Assembly: GCA_018136815.1 (NCBI GenBank)
Contig: CM030935.1
Location: forward strand, 1-64,000
Source of the DNA: Isochrysis galbana
Taxonomy: Eukaryota > Haptophyta > Isochrysidales > Isochrysidaceae
Reading direction: 5' to 3'
DNA: 64,000 nucleotides
Shown: positions 10,119 to 20,879 of the stretch, in pieces
Layout of the letters: each line of letters starts with the position of its first letter
Position numbering within the stretch: position 1 is the stretch's first letter
Made by a program: the position numbers and the translations under genes
Notes under the pieces: generated by a model
Databases searched by the model: none
Told to the model about the DNA's origin: nothing
The model's input: the letters and a program-made list of their open reading frames with translations, nothing else

Positions 10119-10750
10119 ATGCGTCGTCGCTCCACGGTTGGCATACAAGATCTCGCAACCATTCAGGAGGAGCGCGGCCTCCCCGTCAGAAAGCCCATTC
10201 AAGATGTTGCTACTCGCTGGTTTTCCTCCTTTGAAATGGTGAAATGGTTTCACGATCAGCGGGAGGCTGTGCAGCTTTATGACGTCAAGCATGGTGCGGA
10301 GGCCAGCAAGAATGACGCGTACGAGGGCAATCGGCTAGGGCACGCAGAGTGGGACATCTTGGAGCAGTCTCTGGCCATCCTTCATGCGCTCGCCCATGTG
10401 ACCAAGATGATCGAGGGCACGCATTACGTAACCATCTCGCTTGTCCTTCCCTGCATTTACCGCCTCTTAGAGGGGCTTAGTGGCTAGAGCGTCGTTCTTC
10501 CCATGGAATCCACCAGGGCGTCAGTGGAAGACCCTGGCGCAACTTGATCGTCGAGTGAAGGATGCTCGGGGCTTGTTGCACGCGGACTTGACACGACGGT
10601 GGATCACCGAACTGTTAGGTGCACTACGAGAGGAGCTGGATATTTCTACCCTCCTCGATCCTCGTTTCAAAGACTACGAGTTCCCAGGCTTGGATGCAAA
10701 CGAGTTGCGCAGTGAGAAGGACCGTGCCTTGTCGTCACTTACAGGTACGT
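10119..10750 (+). pseudogene. hAT-family transposase fragment
   Basis: Two consecutive open segments in different frames (10119-10487 and about 10490-10750) resemble the middle of hAT (Ac/Tam3-like) transposases. The first has DVATRWFSSFEMVKWF and, later, THYVTISLVLPCIYRLLE. The second has TLLDPRFKDY, the conserved LDPRFK motif. The frame break near 10480 and the loss of both the N-terminal BED finger and the C-terminal hATC dimerisation domain show that the gene is dead. A hAT-type non-autonomous element with an 8-bp target duplication is at 29018-30243, so related elements have moved in this genome. Confidence 0.75.
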
Positions 10751-11034
10751 GGACCTACTCATGGAAGCCGAGGACGGCGTCACCGACCGGAAGGTCCCAA
10801 CCCCAGCCCAGCACCCGCACCGATCCCAAAAGATCAACCAGAAGAATGTGGAGATGGACTGTTCCCAGGCTCATGTGCAAGCTCGGCCCGATGGTGGCCT
10901 GCGCTGGACTCATGCATACGCGCTTCATGCGTACGCCAAGTCCAGCGCAGCAGAGGCCAAGGCACAGGGTCGCACAGGAGAGTTCACTAATGCGCGCGGG
11001 TCGAAGTTGGGCACTCAGGGCGCGTCTTGCTTGA

Positions 11035-12731
11035 GGCGTGACGACGTCATCACCGGGGGCCGCAAGCGGCCGATTTCGACGCAGTGCGCGGGGGCGGCGG
11101 GCGCGATTGGCGTGGCTGTGAGGGCGGCATACCGCACTTTGGTGCTGGTAGCGGCATCCATATGGTGAGCGGTGACTCGAACGGCCTCGTGGCGCCCCCG
11201 GTCGCGGGTCGAAGTTGGGTTCTCGAGCCCTTGGTGTTTTTAGCGGTTAGCGTCTATAGTTTTTGCGATACTTACGTACACGTTCAAGTCCATAAAAACA
11301 TAGTGAAAATATATTGCTGTGTGTATAGAACCAGGATCTTTGGTCCGGGTCAGCTGCCGATGCCCATGGTTTCGTGTTTCGCTGCGAGAGGCGCGCATGA
11401 AGGCCATCGGTAAAATAATACCGGAGGGGGGCCTGACATATATTTCCGCACGGCCGTCAGAGGCCTGAAATCGGGTATTTTTCGAAAATTTTGCCGGAAG
11501 ACCCCCGGTTTTTTTTGCTGATCTCCCATACCGGAACCTATAGGGAGCTTATTTAGGCCTTCGTTTGCCCATTACAGATGGTGCCCTTCGCACCCCCCTA
11601 GTGAGTGACCGGGCTATATGACATAGAGGTAAATACTGTTCTCTCCACTATTTACATAGAGGTAAATAGTGCATTTCGCGGGTAGATAGCCTACTATCTA
11701 GATAGTTGTCTAATATATTCACAGTCTTAATATACGCATTTCCAGTAGAATACCTTTACCTTAAAGATCGCGTGATAAAAGATAAAAAACCTCAATCTTG
11801 ACTTAGTACTCAGTGAATTTTCACCCTTAGAACTTAAAAGGCGTGTTTGACCGCCCTATGATTGTCTGCAATAGCTAGAAGTACGTAATTGTACATTGTA
11901 CAACGTACAACTTGCATCTTGCTTCTTGCTTTATGCTTTATACTTATACTCATACATCCCGATGTCCGATGTCAACGCGACTGGCAACGACTTCAGAATC
12001 AGTCATCAGTCAACTCTTTCCCATCACTCTACCATTATCCTCGGGGTCGAACTCGAATCAACGAGCAAACTCACAGACTCCACGTCCTTCAACGTGCAGA
12101 GTTGCAGAGTGTGCGAGGCGTTGCATGGTACAAGGTTTTAAAAAGCGTGGGTAGTCTGCTCGACTCGAGAAAGCTGGGCGAGGTGGGGGCGGGGGGAGGC
12201 GAGGAATGCGAGCGGCGCGGAATGCCGGCGGCCACGTGGTGTGATCGGCCTCTGTGCGGCCGTTGGGTGTGGGCCCCACCCCATCGCCCGGCGTTCCGTC
12301 TCGCTTCGCGAGACTGTCGCGGTGTGGGGACCGTTCGGGCCCCCGCCGCGCCCCCTCATCACCCCCCCCTCCCCCCCCCCGCCCCTCTTCTCAAATCCAG
12401 CATATGAGAAAATCGGACATTCCGCTCGGCCGTTTCGCCTCTCGCTCGCTATTCGGTTTCCAAGTGGGCGCGTTTCGGGTCTGTCCCCTCCGACGGCCGT
12501 TTCTCTCTCTATGTTCTCATCGGCAGACACGTATGTTATGCTCTCGTTCTCTCACTCAACTTTCCGCGCGCGGCGCTCGGCCGAAAAGACGCCCCCCCCG
12601 CTCCCCACACCAACCTCCGAGAGAGAGGGTCCCCCACCCACGCAGCCACTCCGCGCCAACCTTGCTACACAGAGAGAGAGAGAGAGAGAGAAGCCTTCCC
12701 TCCAAGCCCTCTAGCAGCACAACACAAAGGT
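11035..12731. other. Intergenic; promoter side of the M11 gene
   Basis: From 11260 to 11960 the sequence is AT-rich with no coding pattern. It holds one copy of the motif GTTTGACCGCCCTA (near 11850) found also beside the telomere array and at 56.4 kb. From 12350 the plus strand becomes C/T-rich. A (GA)n run at about 12669-12691 precedes the protease start codon by some 40 bases. Confidence 0.55.
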
Positions 12732-15692
12732 ATGCTCGCAGCACTCCTGCTGCCTCTCGCTGCTCCAGCACCCTCCTCCGCATGGTGCGACAACCGACTC
12801 GCTGAGCTCCGCGCTCATGTGGACGCTGCGCGCTTTGACGAGGCGATGGAGTTGAGCGTCTCGCTCGACCGATCGGCAAGCCTGCCAGCCTCATGCCTTG
12901 AGGATGAGCCGTACGAAGGCGCCGCCGACATCTTCGTCTACTCCGATGGCGATCTCGAGCTCAAGCTCAAGGACGACCCCAGTCGACCCAGCCTCTATGG
13001 TGTCTATGCCCGCAAAGTCTACACGCTCCTCACTGCACCAGATGTGGCTGTCAGGGGCTTCACCCTCGACGGCCACTTCGTCATCGTCTGGCACGCGGAC
13101 ATTCGCCCGAACGCGATGGGCGGCACCGACAGTGGCAATCTCCCCGGGAGCTCGCGCCTCGTCGAGAAGTACACGCTCGGCACGAAGAAGATGATTGTGA
13201 TCCCAGTGTGCGGACAGGACCAGACGCCCGATGAGTGCAACGCCATCTTCAACACGCACCTCATCCAGAGCACATACGGTGGCGACGTGCAGGCGTATCT
13301 AAAAGCTGTAGGCGTCTTTGCCAATCAGTATCTCCAACAGAACTCGTGGGGGAAGTTTGCCCTGGACATCACGGTCTTGCCGCCGATGCACGTGAATGGT
13401 TACACCTACGCGACGTGCGGCGACTACCCGGCAGTTGGCTGGACTCATTGGAACCCGAATCTTGGGAGCGTCGACGGCATGGCATTCCAGCAAATGTCTG
13501 AGGAGTACGGCCTCAACCGCAAAGACTTCCACTTCGGCGCCATCGCACTCGCCAAATGCTCGGGGTACCGCTGGGCAGGCCGCGGCTGGGTGGGCATTCC
13601 CGGCTTTGCGATGAATCTCGTATCGAATGACATGGACCCGTCCTTCCTGCACGAGCTCGGGCACAACTTTGGTCTGAACCATGGCTCGTGGATCAATGCC
13701 GGCGCTCGTGGCCGCGACGTTTGGGAGACCGGCTTCATCGAGACACGGACGAGCTCGCCCACCGGCGGGATGAAGGAGTATGGATCACTACTCACTCCGA
13801 TGGGGCGTGGTCGCCCGCCCAATGTTCACTACACGCTGCCCGCCAAGCTCATCATGGACTGGATCTCCGAGTCGGATTTGGTGCGGATTCCGTATGGTAC
13901 GTCGTGCGATCCCACGCCGTGTGGCCCATACCGGCTGGAACCGGTCGACGGCACCCCTGTCGGTGGCGGCGCCCTCGGCATTCGCCTCGAGTCTGATGTG
14001 GAAGAGCGCCATTTCTGGATCGGGCACTTCACTCAGATTTCAGGCCAAGGCTCCGCTGCTTCCATCGTCTCGGCCGCGTACAAGCCCAACTACGGCGACG
14101 GGGGTGTCATCAGCAAGACAGTGATGGTGGACAAGTGGCAGTCGGGCAGCAACGCCGAGCCTAGCATCTATCCATCGGAGACGATTCGGCTCGACGTTGG
14201 CCCTGACGGCTCTCCCTCCTATGTCTGGCTGGATGTCCTCCGCGTTGCCAATGGTCTCCTCGAAGTTAGGCTTCGCAATAATATTAGGTCTGCAAACCCT
14301 CCCTCGCCACCCGCACTCCTGTCGCCGCCGTCGCCCCCACCGCCCTCGCCTCCCCCGCCGCCGTCGCCCCCACCGCCCTCGCCTCCCCCGCCGCCGTCGC
14401 CTCCCCCGCCGCCGCCGCCGCCGCCGCCGTCCCCGCCATCACCGTCGTCCCCGCCACCGCCACCGCCGCCTCCGCCGTCCTCTCCGCCGCCACCGTCTCC
14501 CCCGCCACCAGCCACGAAAGCGTCCGTCTCACCGCCTCCGCCATCGCCTCCACCACCTCCGTCGCCGTCTCCGCCATCGCCTCCACCACCTCCGTCGCCG
14601 TCTCCGCCATCGCCCCCACCGTCGCCATCGCTGCCACCTCCAGCGACCGTGACAGAAACTGTTCGAGTGGGCAGTTGCAACTCCATGCTCGGAAAAATCG
14701 GCGCGGACGATGCCTTCGAACGCACTCCGGGCCGGTGCCATAGCTGGAACTATTTGTTCGTAGGTAGCATGGGAAAATCGTCTACGTGTGGGCGTAGCGT
14801 CAATTCTGGCATCCTTCAATTCAGGATTCCAGACGGAATCCTTCCCGATGACGTAGAATCGGTTATGCTCAACCTGCATTACAGCAAGGTTCAAGGGGGT
14901 TCCGTCTCCCTCCGCTTGGATGGTCTCGGGCTGCACTCCGGTGATCAAGACTCCGCTCTCATGCAGATTGACGCCGGCCGAGACTTCTATACCGGCTTTT
15001 CGCCAGACTCCAACGTAGGCGTGGTCGAGATTGACAAATACTTTTATACCGGCCCGAAAGAATCGCTTCTCGAGAACTACCTTCATCAATACTCTTCGCC
15101 AGCTCTCACCAAGTACGTCCAAGATCAAGTCCGGGCCGGGGGTGCGGGCAAGTACCTTGCTCTTCGGGTGTCAAACAGGTACTGGTACGGATGCCTCGAC
15201 AACGCTTGCTATGGCTGCTGGCTAAAGCGGGTTGTCATCGCGCAGTCGACCGAAGCTCTCGTCATTACCGCCAAATTCTCTTCTTCAGCACAGGCACGCG
15301 CAGCCGCGCGGTCATCCACGCCATTTGTGGACGGTGTTGCTGTCACGGAGCTTCATGCTGCCGATCTCGAGGCGTTGGATGACGTAGAGGAGACGGACAT
15401 GGAGGATCACGATACGCCCTGGCTTGGCACCGCCGTCGGTCATGCGGTCGCCTTTGGTGCCGTCGCCGCCCTAGCCGTTCTCGCCGGTGCTGCAATTGGT
15501 GTCGCCATCTGGTCTGTGCGTCGCTATCGCCCAGCGTATCTCCGTGAGTCCATCGGGCATAAATCGGTGCCCCGGACGTCTTATGCCGAATATTCCGATC
15601 CAGAGGGCCGTTCGACAGGACCATCCCCGCCGTCGAATCGCAAGGGTAATATCCCGCACAAACCTTTCAGCGTGTATGCCTCGGAAATCTGA
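12732..15692 (+). CDS. Membrane-anchored gametolysin-type (M11) metalloprotease
   Basis: The product is a single-exon protein of 986 residues. It opens with a short signal peptide (MLAALLLPLAAPAPSSA). The peptidase M11 (gametolysin) domain carries the complete zinc motif HELGHNFGLNH at residues 307-317. A Ser-Pro(n) hinge at about 520-637 resembles the proline-rich rods of algal wall proteins. Residues about 645-860 form a Cys-containing beta-rich module whose start (DDAFER...WNYLFVGS) resembles the DNRLRE/CBM96-like carbohydrate-binding fold; this assignment is tentative. A transmembrane helix follows at about 905-928 (AVAFGAVAALAVLAGAAIG), then a basic cytoplasmic tail of about 58 residues. 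Gametolysins cut hydroxyproline-rich wall proteins. The layout predicts a type I surface protease that holds its catalytic head away from the membrane on the hinge. Codon use matches its neighbours. Confidence 0.9.
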   Translation: MLAALLLPLAAPAPSSAWCDNRLAELRAHVDAARFDEAMELSVSLDRSASLPASCLEDEPYEGAADIFVYSDGDLELKLKDDPSRPSLYGVYARKVYTLLTAPDVAVRGFTLDGHFVIVWHADIRPNAMGGTDSGNLPGSSRLVEKYTLGTKKMIVIPVCGQDQTPDECNAIFNTHLIQSTYGGDVQAYLKAVGVFANQYLQQNSWGKFALDITVLPPMHVNGYTYATCGDYPAVGWTHWNPNLGSVDGMAFQQMSEEYGLNRKDFHFGAIALAKCSGYRWAGRGWVGIPGFAMNLVSNDMDPSFLHELGHNFGLNHGSWINAGARGRDVWETGFIETRTSSPTGGMKEYGSLLTPMGRGRPPNVHYTLPAKLIMDWISESDLVRIPYGTSCDPTPCGPYRLEPVDGTPVGGGALGIRLESDVEERHFWIGHFTQISGQGSAASIVSAAYKPNYGDGGVISKTVMVDKWQSGSNAEPSIYPSETIRLDVGPDGSPSYVWLDVLRVANGLLEVRLRNNIRSANPPSPPALLSPPSPPPPSPPPPPSPPPPSPPPPPSPPPPPPPPPPSPPSPSSPPPPPPPPPSSPPPPSPPPPATKASVSPPPPSPPPPPSPSPPSPPPPPSPSPPSPPPSPSLPPPATVTETVRVGSCNSMLGKIGADDAFERTPGRCHSWNYLFVGSMGKSSTCGRSVNSGILQFRIPDGILPDDVESVMLNLHYSKVQGGSVSLRLDGLGLHSGDQDSALMQIDAGRDFYTGFSPDSNVGVVEIDKYFYTGPKESLLENYLHQYSSPALTKYVQDQVRAGGAGKYLALRVSNRYWYGCLDNACYGCWLKRVVIAQSTEALVITAKFSSSAQARAAARSSTPFVDGVAVTELHAADLEALDDVEETDMEDHDTPWLGTAVGHAVAFGAVAALAVLAGAAIGVAIWSVRRYRPAYLRESIGHKSVPRTSYAEYSDPEGRSTGPSPPSNRKGNIPHKPFSVYASEI

Positions 15693-16391
15693 GAGCCAAT
15701 GGTGCCTCGAGTGTAATATGATCCGCCAGAGAGCGAGCGCCGACCGTGGCGCAAGTAGGTGTGGCGCTTGGCGCCACAAGCTGATTCCCTTGAGCTCATT
15801 GCAAGGGAGAATGTGTGTTTCCCCGGATGGGATGTCTGCCTAAGGACAATCTCTCAAGTGTGCGTGCATAGCACGATAGCCTGCTACCCAGAAATACCAC
15901 TCGCAATGGTAGCACGCCCGGCGCCAGTATTCATTCATCATGTAGTGTTGTTCGCCCACACTACACTACTCCACCAACAAGGAGGTGTTGTGGCAGGCGT
16001 NNNNNNNNNNNNNNNNNNNNNNNNNNNNNNNNNNNNNNNNNNNNNNNNNNNNNNNNNNNNNNNNNNNNNNNNNNNNNNNNNNNNNNNNNNNNNNNNNNNN
16101 TCTTCGTCTCCTCCCTCTCTCCTCCATCATTCCCCTCTTCTCCCTCCTCTGTTTACTTCCATCTCTTTTCTCTCTCGGTCTCTCATCGAGCCCATTTGGG
16201 TCTCTCGCGCCGTGCCCGCCTGGCGACCCCGCGGACCAGCAGCGCTTTTCCCTCATTCCACCCCAGTTCTATTAATCGAAACGAGAATCTTCCTCGTCCC
16301 CCCTCCACTGCCTCCCCGCAAATCCTCTTCTCTTCTCATCCTCCCCGTGCCCTCGTACTCCCTCGCCTCTCTCCCCTCTCCCACCTCCCCC
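15693..16391. other. 3' region of the protease, gap, 5' region of RACK1
   Basis: Sequence to 16000 shows no feature. Bases 16001-16100 are N (scaffold gap). From 16101 to the RACK1 start the plus strand is C/T-rich, as before other genes here. Confidence 0.7.
16001..16100. other. Assembly gap (100 N)
   Basis: A run of exactly 100 N, the conventional length for a scaffold join of unknown size. It lies between the M11 protease and RACK1, so the adjacency of these two genes is not proven. Confidence 0.99.
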
Positions 16392-17333
16392 ATGGCTGAG
16401 ACTCTCAACCTTCGCGCCACGCTCAAGGGGCACTCCGACTGGGTGACCTGCCTCGCGACGACAGTGGAGCAATCCGACGTCCTCCTCTCTGGTTCGCGCG
16501 ACAAGACCGTCCTCGTATGGGACCTCGCAGGTGGAGAGGGTGTGCCTCGCCGCGCTCTCACCGGCCACAACCACTACGTTCAGGATGTCACCATCTCCTC
16601 TGACGGCCAGTTCGCGCTCTCGGGCTCGTGGGACGGAACCCTTCGCCTCTGGGACCTCAACACCGGCGCCACCACCCGCCGCTTCGTCTCGCACGAGAAG
16701 GATGTCCTCTCAGTGGCCTTCTCTGCCGACAACCGCCAGATTGTCTCTGGCTCTCGCGACAAGACGGTCAAGCTCTGGAACACGTTGGGCGAGTGCAAGT
16801 ACACGATTCAGGAGGACGGTCACACCGAGTGGGTCTCATGCGTCCGTTTCTCCCCCTCGGCCGCCAACCCTCTCATCGTCTCATGCGGTTGGGACAAGCT
16901 CGTCAAGGTATGGAACCTCACCTATTGCAAGCTGCGCACCAACCTTGTCGGCCACACCGGCTACCTCAACACTGTCACTGTCTCGCCCGATGGCTCGCTC
17001 TGCGCATCCGGCGGTAAGGACGGCACCGCCATGCTCTGGGATCTCAATGAGGGCAAGCACCTGTACTCGCTTGTCGCGGGCGATGTTATCTACTCGATGG
17101 TCTTCTCGCCCAACCGCTACTGGCTCTGCGCCGCCACCACATCATGCATCAAGATCTGGGACCTCGAGTCCAAGTCGATTGTCGACGAGCTCGTGCCGGA
17201 TTTCCCGCCTGTTGGCAAGAAGGCCACCCCGCACTACTGCGTCTCCCTCTGCTGGTCGGCCGACGGCTCGACCTTGTTCTCAGGCTACACTGATGGCCAG
17301 ATCCGCGTGTGGTCGGTCGGCATTGGCCGCTAA
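16392..17333 (+). CDS. RACK1, 40S-associated WD40 scaffold protein
   Basis: The product is a single-exon protein of 313 residues, the usual length of RACK1. It shows seven WD40 blades, with GH...WD repeats such as [63 protein letters not shown] and [12 protein letters not shown]. The conserved RACK1 segments [12 protein letters not shown] and [13 protein letters not shown] and the C-terminal DGQIRVW are present. RACK1 (Gbeta-like, Asc1) sits on the head of the 40S ribosomal subunit. It links translation and ribosome quality control to signalling kinases. The ATG at 16392 follows a pyrimidine-rich leader. No introns are seen, unlike many RACK1 genes, and no snoRNA-like insert is present. The family assignment is secure. 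Confidence 0.98.
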   Translation: MAETLNLRATLKGHSDWVTCLATTVEQSDVLLSGSRDKTVLVWDLAGGEGVPRRALTGHNHYVQDVTISSDGQFALSGSWDGTLRLWDLNTGATTRRFVSHEKDVLSVAFSADNRQIVSGSRDKTVKLWNTLGECKYTIQEDGHTEWVSCVRFSPSAANPLIVSCGWDKLVKVWNLTYCKLRTNLVGHTGYLNTVTVSPDGSLCASGGKDGTAMLWDLNEGKHLYSLVAGDVIYSMVFSPNRYWLCAATTSCIKIWDLESKSIVDELVPDFPPVGKKATPHYCVSLCWSADGSTLFSGYTDGQIRVWSVGIGR

Positions 17334-17989
17334 GCCGGCGCGTTCAGGGACACGCACGGTTTGGGGAGAGGCGTCACGGGAACAGAGCTGCTCGCGTCCG
17401 ACGCGGCGCTCCCTCCCTCACTTGTCGGCGCCCGGACAATTTGCACGGGTCCGCTCGATACCCCTGCGGCGATTGTTGCTGGGTTGGAGCTCAGCTCCTC
17501 GATCCGGCTGGTGAGACGACTTGAGACCCAGCAACGATGGTGCACAATTCAGCTATTCAGGCTCGCGCGCGTGCGACGCGGCGGTCTTGAAATGTCACAG
17601 CAAGCTGTGCCGGCTCTTGAGCTCTTCTTGATCTGTTATCGGTGAGAGCGTCCAGGTGGGGGCACCAAGTGCGTACGCCGCCTCTATTGTTGACCCCCAT
17701 TGTGGGTCCTGGATGGCGGATAGTCGTGCTGCTTGTGGTTCGTGCTCTATCTTTCGTTCCTGTCAACTATCGGTCATGTAGCGCGCGCCGCTCCCCTCCT
17801 CTTCCTCCTCCCACCCGGCCGCTACGGACGATCGGCCCGTTGTCGGCTGTGAGTATGAGTGAAAAATGGAACATGGGATGTAGGAATCGGGGGAGGCATG
17901 GGGAAAGGTGGTTCACCGGGTACGAGATCGCACCGGGAGGTGGTTGAGGCTGTAGGACAAGCCTCGGCTATCGAGGAGTGGCGGCATCG
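17334..17989. other. 3' region of RACK1, no other feature
   Basis: Mixed-composition sequence with short biased open frames. No repeat shared with the rest of the window was noticed. Confidence 0.5.
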
Positions 17990-18240
17990 CAAAAGAAACC
18001 TTCTTTCTTTATATTCTCGCCGCGCGCGCGACCCCGCTAACTGCTTAACCGCCTATGTAGCCTCGCCCGCTTCCCTTATCCCCCCTCCACCTGCCTTGCA
18101 GCACGTCCCCTTTTGTGCTCTACCTAGGGGCTGGGTGTTGGAGTCTCCAGTGGCAGGCGGTGCGTACCGGTCCCCGATGGCCGAACTTCCTCCTTCCTCG
18201 TATGCCATCGATCGGGCTACCGGCTGTTGCGTGTGTCCTC
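17990..18240 (-). repeat. LINE 3' end fragment
   Basis: Read on the minus strand this is the 3' untranslated end of the local LINE family, including the block around CGTACCGGTCCCCGATGG and CACCTGCCTTGC. It terminates at about 17990 with GAGAATATAAAGAAAGAAGG and T residues. It lacks any coding part, as expected for a strongly 5'-truncated insertion. Confidence 0.7.
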
Positions 18241-18429
18241 TTAGTGCTTAGTGTTAGGTGTTAGGTGGCGTGGCGGCACAGCAAACAAAGGAGGCGGACA
18301 TCATCATCATATTCACTGTGGCAAAAAGGGGGGGGGCACGGTGCGAATAGGGGGGGGGGGGAAAGGCGAGCCACTCACGAGAAATTTTGTGCTTTCATAT
18401 TTACGTGAAAGATCAGAACTACTTGTACT

Positions 18430-18566
18430 TGTAGAGATGGCGATGATTGAGCACGAGGGGAGTTGCCGCAAGGCGGGAAATGAGGGAGAGGAAGAGGATT
18501 GGGCGTGGCTACGGATATGTGACCCAGTGCCACGTGTGAGGCGAGAATATAAAAAGGTTTTTTTCT
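18430..18566 (+). repeat. LINE 3' end fragment, opposite orientation
   Basis: A short plus-strand copy of the LINE 3' terminus, ending GAGAATATAAAAAGG followed by seven T. With the minus-strand LINE end that starts at 18643 it forms a head-to-head inverted pair (about 18531-18680) with a spacer of roughly 70 bases. Confidence 0.65.
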
Positions 18567-18642
18567 AGAGATGACGATGGTGGCCGTCGCTACGTGATTG
18601 CCTTCCTGCCAGCCAATTGTGGCGATGCCCACAAGTGAAAAA

Positions 18643-20566
18643 AAAAACCTTTTAATATTCTCGCCTCGCTCGTGGCACTGGAAGACGCTCACGAAGCCTC
18701 GCCCTTTTTCTACCCACTCCCCCACTCCCTGCCTTGCGGCAACTCCCCTCGTGCTCTACTTAGGGGCCCGGGTCGTGCGGGGGTTTCGAGCTAGGCGGGG
18801 TGCACCTGTCCCCATCGGTAGGTTCTCTCCTTCCTCCTGTTTTGATGGGTGACCTGTCTATACAGTAGTTGTTGCCGGGCGTCTTCATATAAATGCGTAC
18901 GAGCGTTCGCTCAGCGTGTCCGTGGTCATGGACGGTCGTCCATCCGAGCTGTCGGTCTGAGCGGGGTGACGCGTCGCTTCATGCGAGTCTCTCGGCTAAG
19001 CCGAGAGCTTTCGCTACGAGGCCGAATTCCTCGCTGAGGTGTAGCCTGCCTTTCTCGTCTTCGACAAATATAGGGGTGCTGAGTTCTGTCGTTTTTTTGA
19101 TCTTCGGTTTTCTGCCCTGGGCGGCCTTATATGTACGCATGGAGTTGTGGGGGTCTGGTGAGGTCTTGCCTCGAACTAAGGTGGCAAACCTTATTAGAGT
19201 GGCTTCAAGGACTGGTATATAGTGGTAGTTGTACGCCTCGAAGTCAACTCTATAAAAGTCTTTTATTATGTATTTCCATGCAATTATATAGAGCGCTTTG
19301 AGGCTGTCGGGGGTGGTCATGCCGGGGTATGCGAAGAGTCTGTCTTTGATTTTTTGCGCACTCGATCTCTTAGGAGGAGGCGTGTGCTTTGTCAGGGCGT
19401 CTATAGTTTCGAATATCTTTTTAGTCTCGGGGCACCATGCTAGATGACACGATCCCTCTCTGTGGTCGCGGCATAGTCTACATTTAGTCGTTAGGCTATT
19501 TGGGAATCTGTTCCTAGTGCCGATCCTCCTATGAGTAATATGCTTGAAGTGCAGGTGCTTGTCCGTGTGTTTTAGCAGCGGCATTGCATATAGTCTAGCT
19601 ATATGTACCCATTCATCTTTCGTGATGTTTAGTCTCTTCTCCCATGCGGACCTCGCCGCTTGCGAGACGTTTTTTCGGGTCGTTTTCGTCGCTTCCCTGG
19701 CGATGTCGGAGACGGTGATCGCGTCAAGAGCGACCCTTCCTTTCCGTATGGCGTACTCGTCCGCCAACGGGTATTCCATGAATCTCGGGCCTTTGTACCC
19801 GTTTTCCCATTTCGCTGGTGGATGGTAGTATTGGATGTCTCCGGCTTCCGCTATTTTCCCGGTACCGGCTGTCTCTCCTAGGTAGTCGGTGTCGGTGTGT
19901 ATCCAGATATTGTTAAATTTACTGATGTATCTGTCATCCTCTGTGACTCTAACTTCACTGGGTAGTGTCATATCACCTAACTCCTGAGGCTGGGTGCCGC
20001 CAACATGCGACTCTTCTCTTTTAGTGTTTTTGGGGGGGCGTTCTTTCGCTCGCTCCAACAGCCGTGTCGCGTAGTTTACGACTTCGTCCCATGAGTCAAG
20101 AAATTCTTTTTTGTGTATCACGCGGCCTTCGTGCGCGAAGGTTTCGGGCAGGTGCTCAACATACGCCGAGCACTCTTCCCTACTGTACGGCGTCGTGAGG
20201 GCGCCGTCTTTAAAAACGTTGTGGACCACGTTTGTGTGTAGTGATTCCCACAGGCGTGCCCACGGGGCCCGTACCGCAGGGGGGGGGGTATGTATGTTGT
20301 GCCATATCGGTTGTGAGAGCGCGCCTTCTCGCGTGAGGAAAGAGGGCTTGATGTCGAGTTCTCGGAAATTCGCAAGGGCCTCTTTCCAGAAGGTTGGAAG
20401 CGCCGGGTTCCCTCTGAGGCTGCCCGTCAACGTATTTGTGGGGGGGACCGTTGAGAGGACCGCGCCTCTTCCTAGACCGGTCCTACAGAACCAGGCGTCG
20501 AGTGGGCCCGAAGGAAAGGTGGGGGGCGGCGGCGCGCTCCATGGCAACCAACTATAAAGTTAGTTG
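18643..20566 (-). mobile_element. Internally deleted LINE (non-LTR retrotransposon) with target duplication
   Basis: The element is bounded by a perfect 17-bp direct repeat, TGCCCACAAGTGAAAAA, at 18626-18642 and 20567-20583, the target-site duplication. On the minus strand it begins at 20566 with the hairpin head CAACTAACTTTATAGTTGG. It then has ATGGAGCGCGCC (the same ORF1 start as the LINE at 46102) and jumps directly into the 3' part of the ORF2 frame. It ends in a 3' untranslated region closed by AATATTAAAAGG and a T run. ORF1, endonuclease and reverse transcriptase are deleted while both ends are kept. It is therefore a non-autonomous derivative that was still mobilised, shown by the intact duplication. 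Confidence 0.85.
18979..20547 (-). CDS. LINE ORF2, C-terminal part with RVT-type zinc knuckle
   Basis: The frame is open for about 520 residues inside the deleted LINE. Its N-terminal part resembles the region after the reverse transcriptase thumb of L1-like ORF2 proteins (FWKEALANFRELDI, then LSQPIWHN). Its C-terminal third holds a zf-RVT-like motif: KHITHRRIGTRNRFPN, then CRLCRDHREGSCHLAWCP. No reverse-transcriptase catalytic motif and no endonuclease is present, so the product cannot be active alone. No natural ATG is seen in this frame at the 5' end. The homologous frame at 50138-51047 shares KHITHRRIGT and the cysteine spacing, which shows a family with at least two members here. Base composition is less GC-rich than in host genes. 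Confidence 0.8.
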   Translation of the reverse strand: MPWSAPPPPTFPSGPLDAWFCRTGLGRGAVLSTVPPTNTLTGSLRGNPALPTFWKEALANFRELDIKPSFLTREGALSQPIWHNIHTPPPAVRAPWARLWESLHTNVVHNVFKDGALTTPYSREECSAYVEHLPETFAHEGRVIHKKEFLDSWDEVVNYATRLLERAKERPPKNTKREESHVGGTQPQELGDMTLPSEVRVTEDDRYISKFNNIWIHTDTDYLGETAGTGKIAEAGDIQYYHPPAKWENGYKGPRFMEYPLADEYAIRKGRVALDAITVSDIAREATKTTRKNVSQAARSAWEKRLNITKDEWVHIARLYAMPLLKHTDKHLHFKHITHRRIGTRNRFPNSLTTKCRLCRDHREGSCHLAWCPETKKIFETIDALTKHTPPPKRSSAQKIKDRLFAYPGMTTPDSLKALYIIAWKYIIKDFYRVDFEAYNYHYIPVLEATLIRFATLVRGKTSPDPHNSMRTYKAAQGRKPKIKKTTELSTPIFVEDEKGRLHLSEEFGLVAKALGLAERLA

Positions 20567-20879
20567 TGCCCACAAGTGAAAAAGTTGCCCCTACCACCTG
20601 TGTGGGACCACTAGCCACTAGCTGCGATGGATTCACGAACGCTCCGGCTCGTGACGCCCTATGGTTCCCCCACCATGCCACTCTGTCGCCTTGTGTCTGC
20701 GCTCGCGTTGGAATCGTCTGGTCTTGTGACTCGATAGGAATTTTCAGAGGTCAGAGGTAGAGGCAGGTGTGATGAGTTGCAATCGCCAGGTGCACGCCGT
20801 GCGTGCGCCTGGCCCCCCCGCGCGCGTGGAGCTATGCGTGCGTATGTGATTTCGTCAGGTGCACGTCGCGTGCACGCCG

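Noticed and set aside
14219-14725. Long Gly/Asp-rich frames opposite the protease hinge
   Set aside because: They are antisense shadows of the Ser-Pro repeat in the M11 gene.
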